DNA of 64,000 bases from JADJLQ01 sp038251405. GTDB lineage: Bacteria > Bacteroidota > Bacteroidia > Chitinophagales > Saprospiraceae. The translations under genes and the position numbers were made by a program. The stretch spans positions 1-64,000 of the forward strand of contig JBBSBH010000017.1 in NCBI GenBank assembly GCA_038251405.1. The letters run 5' to 3'. The notes beneath the pieces are model-generated. The model was not told the DNA's origin and ran no database searches. It saw only the letters and a program-made list of their open reading frames with translations. Every line of letters begins with the position of its first letter. The first letter of the stretch is position 1. Shown here in pieces: positions 27,561 through 33,067 of the stretch.

Positions 27561-28742
27561 ATGAAATATAAGTATCAATTAATAATTCTTGGAAGCGATG
27601 TTACTATCATTGAAGATATTTTAGAATTGTTTACAAAGAAATTAGGAGAACTAAATCTTCTGAGTGACTCTTTAAAAATTATTAATCGAAATAATTTTGA
27701 AGCTGAATATTTAGGAAACCAGCCAGCCTTTGTATTTTATTTTGGTGACGTTAATGGCGATTTTAAGGATATTAATATTGCTAAGCGATTGCTTAAAGAA
27801 GGCTCTATGATTTTACCAATTTATTTTACTGACGAATCATTCTCAAAGGAAATACCCAAAATTTTAGAAAACCAAAATGGCATCCAATATAAAAAAATAG
27901 AAGAAGACAGGATTGTAAACATAGCATTAGAAGCATTTGAATTATTAAGAAGCACAAGAAAAGTATTCATAAGTTATAAGAGAAATGAATCAACATCTGT
28001 CGCAATTCAATTATTTGAAGCTTTGGAAGCACACAATTTCGATGTTTTTTTAGATACCCACTCAGTTGGAAAGGGAGAACCTTTTCAAGATGAATTGTGG
28101 CACCGTATGGCTGACTGCGATGTTATTGTACTTCTTAATACACCTGAATTTTTAAATAGTCATTGGTGTAAAGAAGAGTTTGCTGAAGCTGGAGCAAAAC
28201 AAATAGGAATTGTTCAATTAGTCTGGCCAAACCATAATGTAAAAATGGATGACAATTCTCATATTAGTTACCCTAAACAATTGAGTAAAGAAAACTTTGA
28301 AAATGATTTGTTCGATAGTAAAGATTTATCAAAATTAAAGTCTGATTTTGTTGAAGAAGTAATTAAAGATGTTGAATCAATAAGAGCAAGAAATCTTGCA
28401 GCTAGACAAGATAGTTTAATCACTGATTTTAGAAGTATTGCAGAAAAGCTGGGTAGAAATATTACCGTTCAGCCTGAAAGGTTTTTAACTGAAGACCTTC
28501 CAAGTGGAGAAAGAAGGATATATATACCTACCATTGGCATTCCGCAATCGACAAGCTGTCAAACAGCCGAAATAAGGAATGAACTATTAAGTTATGGCAA
28601 AGCCAGTATTAGGCTCATATATGATGATTTAAGAATTAGAGAAAAGTGGATTCGGCATTTGGAATGGTTGAACAAAAATTTGAATCTTGATATCAAAACA
28701 TTAAAAAAACAAGATTTTGAAACATGGCTACAAAAGAATTAA
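27561..28742 (+). CDS. TIR-domain protein with unknown N- and C-terminal domains
   Basis: 393 residues. Residues 1-130 form an alpha/beta domain I cannot name (QLIILGSD, FVFYFGD, MILPIYFTD strands), perhaps a degenerate TIR or SLOG fold. Residues 132-225 are a canonical TIR domain: RKVFISYKR, DVFLDTHSVGKGEPFQDELW, CDVIVLLNTPEF, and HWCKEEF, in which E206 aligns with the NADase glutamate. The C-terminal part (about 270-393) has YIPTIGIP and LIYDDLRIREKWIRHLEWLN motifs, also seen in other TIR proteins but of unknown role. It is first of three overlapping genes; the next begins 19 nt before its stop. A role as NAD+-consuming effector or signal-maker in phage defence is inferred. Confidence 0.82.
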   Translation: MKYKYQLIILGSDVTIIEDILELFTKKLGELNLLSDSLKIINRNNFEAEYLGNQPAFVFYFGDVNGDFKDINIAKRLLKEGSMILPIYFTDESFSKEIPKILENQNGIQYKKIEEDRIVNIALEAFELLRSTRKVFISYKRNESTSVAIQLFEALEAHNFDVFLDTHSVGKGEPFQDELWHRMADCDVIVLLNTPEFLNSHWCKEEFAEAGAKQIGIVQLVWPNHNVKMDDNSHISYPKQLSKENFENDLFDSKDLSKLKSDFVEEVIKDVESIRARNLAARQDSLITDFRSIAEKLGRNITVQPERFLTEDLPSGERRIYIPTIGIPQSTSCQTAEIRNELLSYGKASIRLIYDDLRIREKWIRHLEWLNKNLNLDIKTLKKQDFETWLQKN

Positions 28743-29320
28743 AGAATATTTTTTTATCCGCAAGTATTCCATTGCCGGAAAGAGATGCAAAGTATTTTGA
28801 AACTACAGATATAGTTGCAATCAGAGATGCTATAATTGCTCTAACAACTGTTGTACTTCCAAAACATAGAATAATTTGGGGTGGGCATCCGTCAATCACT
28901 CCATTAATTTACTATGTAATGGAAAAATTGGGCTTAAATATCCAAGAACATATAAAACTATATCAATCTCTATGGTTTGAAAACATGTTTCCAAAAGACA
29001 ATAATAAATTTGAGAATATTGTATTTACCGAAAAACTTCAAGACATTCCTTCAAGTATTCATTTAATGAGGGAACGTATGCTATCTGAAAATGAGTATTC
29101 AGCAGCTGTTTTTATAGGTGGCATGAATGGTATAGAAGATGAATATAAAATATTTATAGCCAAACATCCAGATGCTTTAGTTTTACCAATCGCAAGTACA
29201 GGTGCTGCCACAAGAATCGTATATGATAATCTTCTGCCAGACAATTTAAAAAATGAAAGACTTGTAAAAGACTACGGGTATATGTCTTTAATTCAAAACT
29301 TATTAATGGATAAAATATAA
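28724..29320 (+). CDS. Stand-alone SLOG-like nucleotide-binding protein
   Basis: 198 residues with a Rossmann-like pattern: IFLSASIPLPERD (9-21), RIIWGGHPSITPLI (49-62), AAVFIGGMNGIEDEY (127-141), and LVLPIASTGAATRIVYDN (152-169). The glycine loops and acidic EDE fit the SLOG superfamily, whose Thoeris ThsA member senses a cyclic ADP-ribose isomer. Here no effector domain is attached. It overlaps the TIR gene by 19 nt and is followed after 4 nt by a ThsB-like gene. Its likely role is to bind a nucleotide signal made by a TIR partner; this is inferred from context. Confidence 0.7.
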   Translation: MATKELKNIFLSASIPLPERDAKYFETTDIVAIRDAIIALTTVVLPKHRIIWGGHPSITPLIYYVMEKLGLNIQEHIKLYQSLWFENMFPKDNNKFENIVFTEKLQDIPSSIHLMRERMLSENEYSAAVFIGGMNGIEDEYKIFIAKHPDALVLPIASTGAATRIVYDNLLPDNLKNERLVKDYGYMSLIQNLLMDKI

Positions 29321-29324
29321 CGCA

Positions 29325-30026
29325 ATGGGAAGAAATTTTTTCGTTTCATACAAACATTCTGATACACAAGTTCAGGATTTAGATATTTATGAGGTAGAAA
29401 ATCGGTTCGGAACCAATTATAAAAAAAGAATTACTACTACAGCCCGTCATTATGTAGATAAAATAATCGAAAAACTTGAACATGAAGATGAGCATATATA
29501 TAAAGGCGAAAATGATGGTGAAAGTTTGGAGTCACTTGCCGACTCAACTATTGGTTCAAAACTCGGAGACAAAATATTTTACAGCAGCGTAACCATTGTT
29601 TTAGTATCAAAGGGGATGAAGAATTCTTTTCTGTCTGAAAATGAACAGTGGATGCCTTGGGAAATTTCATACTCTTTAAAAGAGCAAAGTCGTCAAGGTC
29701 AAAACAGTAATACAAATGGAGTAATCGCAGTTATATTGCCAGACGAAATAGGAAGCTATGAATATTATATTACAAACAATGTCGAGTGTAATTGCAGAAC
29801 ACTAAATACACCATTTCTATTTCAAATTTTGAGTGACAATATGTTTAACGCAAAAAAGCCGGATAAAAGAGTTTGCAATGATATTTGGGTTTATTCAGGA
29901 GATAGCTCTTACATACAATCTGTAAAATGGAATGATTTTATTTCGAATCCGACAAAATATATTGAGAAAGCAATTGAACTCCGAGACAAAAAAGATGATT
30001 TTGAATTGACTAAAAATATTAAATAG
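29325..30026 (+). CDS. ThsB-like TIR protein (DUF1863/MTH538 family)
   Basis: 233 residues. The start NFFVSYKHSDTQV (4-16) and the core YSSVTIVLVSKGMKN (86-100), QWMPWEISYSL (108-118), and GVIAVILPDE place it in the TIR-like DUF1863 family, which includes the Thoeris signal synthase ThsB. The W-x3-E of WMPWE puts the candidate catalytic Glu at 113. Third gene of the TIR-SLOG operon, 4 nt after the SLOG gene. By analogy it would sense phage and make a nucleotide second messenger. The variable C-terminal third may be a sensor region. Confidence 0.78.
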   Translation: MGRNFFVSYKHSDTQVQDLDIYEVENRFGTNYKKRITTTARHYVDKIIEKLEHEDEHIYKGENDGESLESLADSTIGSKLGDKIFYSSVTIVLVSKGMKNSFLSENEQWMPWEISYSLKEQSRQGQNSNTNGVIAVILPDEIGSYEYYITNNVECNCRTLNTPFLFQILSDNMFNAKKPDKRVCNDIWVYSGDSSYIQSVKWNDFISNPTKYIEKAIELRDKKDDFELTKNIK

Positions 30027-30084
30027 CTATCATTTTCCGACACCAAAAATTGCAAGCTGAAATTGAGTAGTATAAAACTGGCCG

Positions 30085-30115
30085 ACACACCAAGTCAGGC
30101 ACATTTGCAAGGCAC
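30085..30115. repeat. Module-boundary motif, copy B
   Basis: ACACACCAAGTCAGG plus CACATTTGCAAGGCAC, 58 nt after the ThsB-like gene. Partner of 27496-27526. Further CCGACAC and GCCAACC/GGTTGGC-like words surround it, up to the IS remnant. Confidence 0.6.
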
Positions 30116-30174
30116 ACAAAGCCGACACTCAAAAGCCAACCTTGCAAAAGAGCCTGCCTTGTCCTGAAATAGGT

Positions 30175-30464
30175 TTAAAACAAGAATATTTAGATAGGCA
30201 GCAAATCAAAACAGTGAAAGAAGCAATTGCTTACCTGCATAAAGCAATCCAACTTTACAACAGTGAAAGACCTCACATGAGCATCAGCAACTATACACCG
30301 GACAAGGTTCATCATGCAAAAGAACCTATTCAAGTGAAACGAATCTGGAAAAACTACTACCCAATAAAAAAGCAACTGTAAACGCATATCAGGACTAATA
30401 TTAACTTTGTAAATGAATAGCAGGATTAACAATAATAACTGTAAACTTTTTTCAGGACGAGTCA
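30175..30464 (+). mobile_element. IS3-family right-end remnant (right flank of defence island)
   Basis: Encodes the last ~70 residues of an IS3-type transposase/integrase (KTVKEAIAYLHKAIQLYNSE, RPHMSISNYTP; stop at 30381) and the terminal sequence ending GGACGAGTCA at 30464. An ATG at 30142 extends the frame into non-IS sequence and is not a natural start. 30244-30464 is a direct repeat of 22555-22775. The 5' part of the element is missing. Confidence 0.85.
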
Positions 30465-30548
30465 CTTCATTAATTACCAACTCCTGCATATCTGCACATG
30501 GCAAGATTTCATTTTCTGCACCATTAGGATGGCTAAATATTAGCATTC
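30465..30548 (-). pseudogene. C-terminal stub of a third copy of the unknown helical family
   Basis: On the minus strand one frame reads HPNGAENEILPCADMQELV, which matches YPNAADKEILPYEDMWELV at the C-terminus of the 30609-32117 protein. The stub is cut by the IS end at 30464/30465. Too short to be functional. Confidence 0.6.
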
Positions 30549-30608
30549 GTCCAAATAAATCCAGGGTGCACAAAAAAAAACCTATGTGTCCTATGTGGCA
30601 AAAGACCC

Positions 30609-32117
30609 TCACTTCAACTGCTCCAGCACCAACTCCCACATATCTTCATACGGCAAGATTTCCTTGTCAGCGGCATTAGGATAGCTCTCTATTTTCACCG
30701 ATTCCAGCTTTTTAAGCCATTTTTCTGTACGGAATACGGTGCCCTTCTTTTTAAAATCGGCGCGGATCATTTCATTGAGCATGCGGAAAAAGCATTGTGA
30801 GCGGAAGTTTTCGTCTTTCCGCAGGTGGCGATAAGAGTATAGCTTGAGGGCTTCCATGCGATCTATTATTTTATTGTATTTGCCATCTTTGAGTAGAAAA
30901 AGTATTTGGATGAGGAGTATAGAAACATTAGCACCGGATTTGTCTTTGGAATACTCCGGCACTTGATTGAGGAATTTATTGAGGCGGAAGTCGGGAGTGT
31001 CTTTGGTGGGGATGATTTTTTTGAGTTCGATGAGGTAATGGATATAGGCTTGAAGGATGAGGAAAAGCTCTGTAATAACTGGGGGTTGTTGCTTGAAATT
31101 TTTTTGATCAAACGCCTTTGTAAATCTATCGTATGCAATTTGATATTGTTTAGAATGGAGATTGGTAAGTATGAAATAATAGAATCTCACATACCAATTA
31201 AAATTTATATTATTTATTTTAGAAAAATACTTTTTCTCCAACTGTAACAGAGTTAAATAATCTTTGCTTATTAAAGCACCTCTAATTAGTTGTATAATAA
31301 TCTGATCCAAAATTGTCTCTGAGAAAAATTGCTTTGCAAGAACTAAATCTAAGGCATAAAAAGCCCAATAATTAAATTTCTTAAAGTCACTCTTTTCTCT
31401 AAAATAATTCAGTACAATTGGCGCACATGATAATATTAACTCCACAGAGGGATCTGATTCTAAATAATAAATCGCATCCTTGACAATTTTATCATAATTT
31501 TTCAATTGAATGATTTTTTTGTCTTTATCCTTCAGGGCATTTTCCTGAAAAATCAAAATATTTAAATAATGCTCCATCTCGACTTCTCTTCTGAAAAGCT
31601 CGTTCAATTCATCAAATAGATTCAAATAATGTTTTAGTTTTTTCAATTTTACTTCTCTGGCATATCTTTTTTTTAAGATCCTTAATAGTAATAATGATAA
31701 ATCAGTAAATTCGTATTTCATCGAAATAGGAATTGTATTTTCTGCCACCTCATTTGCCATTTTAATTGCTCCTCGTTCACTAAGCATCCTAGCTGACAAG
31801 GCTCTTTTAGCAATAGTATAATACGCCTTTGCTCTTTCACTGAATTTTGGGGAATTTGTATCAACAAAAAATAAAGTGTTTGCGAGCTTTTCTTTGAATC
31901 TCATTTGAAGTTTTTGAAAACCCCATTCTTGCTCAGAAGTTTCTAAAAAAGCTGACTTTAATTCATCCATAGTTTCAAATTCATTATTCTTAATGACTTG
32001 AAACAACTTACCCATTTTTGAAACTTTCGCTCCAAAATCTTCTCTTGTAAATAACTCCAGGTGGTTTACACTGGCTTTATCTAAAATTTTTACAATCAAC
32101 TTAAATTCGTCAATCAT
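30609..32117 (-). CDS. Unknown helical-repeat protein (intact member of local paralogue family)
   Basis: 502 residues, no signal peptide or membrane segment, almost entirely predicted helix with repeated Leu/Tyr/Phe patterns (AKAYYTIAKRALSAR, HYLNLFDELNELFRREVEME), resembling TPR-like scaffolds. I do not recognise a named family. The last ~165 residues and ~50 nt beyond the stop are nearly identical to those of the truncated copy at 21757, and a short stub lies next to it, so at least three copies existed here. Its neighbours are a defence island and a tandem RNA array. A role in either is possible but not shown. Confidence 0.75.
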   Translation of the reverse strand: MIDEFKLIVKILDKASVNHLELFTREDFGAKVSKMGKLFQVIKNNEFETMDELKSAFLETSEQEWGFQKLQMRFKEKLANTLFFVDTNSPKFSERAKAYYTIAKRALSARMLSERGAIKMANEVAENTIPISMKYEFTDLSLLLLRILKKRYAREVKLKKLKHYLNLFDELNELFRREVEMEHYLNILIFQENALKDKDKKIIQLKNYDKIVKDAIYYLESDPSVELILSCAPIVLNYFREKSDFKKFNYWAFYALDLVLAKQFFSETILDQIIIQLIRGALISKDYLTLLQLEKKYFSKINNINFNWYVRFYYFILTNLHSKQYQIAYDRFTKAFDQKNFKQQPPVITELFLILQAYIHYLIELKKIIPTKDTPDFRLNKFLNQVPEYSKDKSGANVSILLIQILFLLKDGKYNKIIDRMEALKLYSYRHLRKDENFRSQCFFRMLNEMIRADFKKKGTVFRTEKWLKKLESVKIESYPNAADKEILPYEDMWELVLEQLK

Positions 32118-32420
32118 CTTATTATTTCTAAATTACTGTCTATCAAGTACTAATATATATATTATCGGAATTTCATCTAATTTATGTATGTCCATAAAGT
32201 GTATTAATTGAAATTGAAGTTCCCCTATTTATAGTAGATATTTGCAATAGAATAGTAAAAATAGAAAATTGTAATTAAATATTTATATAATATAAGATTA
32301 TAGGTTGAATAGCAAAATGTTGTAATTCAGTTATTTAGGGTATGTAATTTGAAAGTAATACCTATCTTGGTATGTCCTCAAGATTAGTTTTTTGATACTT
32401 TATTAAAGGATATGTAGATG

Positions 32421-32428
32421 TAGATTTG
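32421..32428 (+). promoter_or_regulatory. Candidate -7 box TAGATTTG
   Basis: Exact TAnnTTTG match 36 nt upstream of the 27-codon frame at 32465 and upstream of the RNA array. No well-spaced -33 element seen. Confidence 0.35.
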
Positions 32429-32464
32429 TTTTAGTTTTCAAATCAATTTAAACCTAAATAAATT

Positions 32465-32548
32465 ATGATACTTTTTTTAATTGCCTTTGTTGCTCCAATA
32501 GTAGCTAAAGTTTGTTCAGCCGTTGGTGGTCAATTAGAAGGCTTCTAA
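32465..32548 (+). CDS. Possible 27-residue hydrophobic peptide
   Basis: A short frame reads MILFLIAFVAPIVAKVC and then SAVGGQLEGF. It has one hydrophobic stretch, a Cys and a GG motif. It is followed by a hairpin AAAATCG/CGATTTT (32569-32586) and then by the three RNA units. It is too short for coding statistics. It could be a small membrane peptide, a type I toxin-like peptide, or chance. Confidence 0.3.
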   Translation: MILFLIAFVAPIVAKVCSAVGGQLEGF

Positions 32549-32714
32549 ACTGCTCTTTCAAAAAATCTAAAATCGAAAGCGATTTTAAATATATACGCAA
32601 CACATTATCAGCACTTTATCAGCACATTAGATGACCCCTTTGAAGAAAGTCATCTTAAAATAAAAAATTGCGTCTTTGACATCGTATAAAAATATAAACC
32701 TCTAAAAATTAAGG

Positions 32715-32795
32715 TTTACAGGGTAAGTTGGTTCTCCTTGTAAATTTCTTTAGGTTAATTGTAAAGCCTCGGGCCGGAAAGCCGAGGCTTTTTTT
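32715..32795 (+). ncRNA. Tandem structured RNA unit, copy 1
   Basis: A 5' hairpin TTTACAGGG/CTCCTTGTAAA encloses the loop TAAGTTGGTT. Then come the linker TTTCTTTAGGTTAATTG and an intrinsic terminator, AAAGCCTCGG/CCGAGGCTTT with T7. The orientation follows from the T-tract. Not a family I can name. Confidence 0.7.
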
Positions 32796-32816
32796 CCTTT
32801 AGACACAAAAACAAAT

Positions 32817-32894
32817 TTTATAAGGTAAGTTGGTTCCTTATAATTTCTTTAGGTTAATTGGAAAGCCTCGGGTCGGAAAGCCGGGGCTTTTTTT
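32817..32894 (+). ncRNA. Tandem structured RNA unit, copy 2
   Basis: Same plan as copy 1. The first stem is TTATAAGG/CCTTATAA: C-G has become T-A, and a G-T wobble has become A-T, so pairing is kept while sequence changes. Loop TAAGTTGGTT and linker are identical. The terminator AAAGCCTCGG/CCGGGGCTTT has one G-T pair and T7. Confidence 0.7.
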
Positions 32895-32916
32895 CTCCTA
32901 TTTATAAAAAAAATAG

Positions 32917-32999
32917 TTTACAGGGTAAGTTGGTTCTCCTTGTAAATTTCTTTAGGTTAATTGGAAAAGCTCTGGATTACAGTATTCAGGGCTTTTTTT
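32917..32999 (+). ncRNA. Tandem structured RNA unit, copy 3
   Basis: The 5' hairpin, loop and linker equal copy 1. The terminator stem is wholly different in sequence (AAAAGCTCTGGA/TTCAGGGCTTTT with wobble pairs, T7), yet still pairs. It ends 70 nt before the convergent uvrA stop. Confidence 0.7.
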
Positions 33000-33067
33000 A
33001 TTCCCGTATCCTCCATTCTATATTTTTTAGATGATTAAAAAATCGATCCTTCGAAAAAATTGGAATC

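Noticed and set aside
30142..30381. 79-codon frame as a complete gene
   Set aside because: It is the C-terminal remnant of an IS3 transposase with a chance ATG in non-IS sequence.
30190..30639. 149-codon minus-strand frame
   Set aside because: It runs antisense through the IS remnant and the paralogue stub; only a ~28-residue segment is real homology, listed as a pseudogene.
32715..32999. CRISPR array
   Set aside because: There are three repeats of ~100 nt with internal terminators, not short repeats with unique spacers, and no cas genes nearby.
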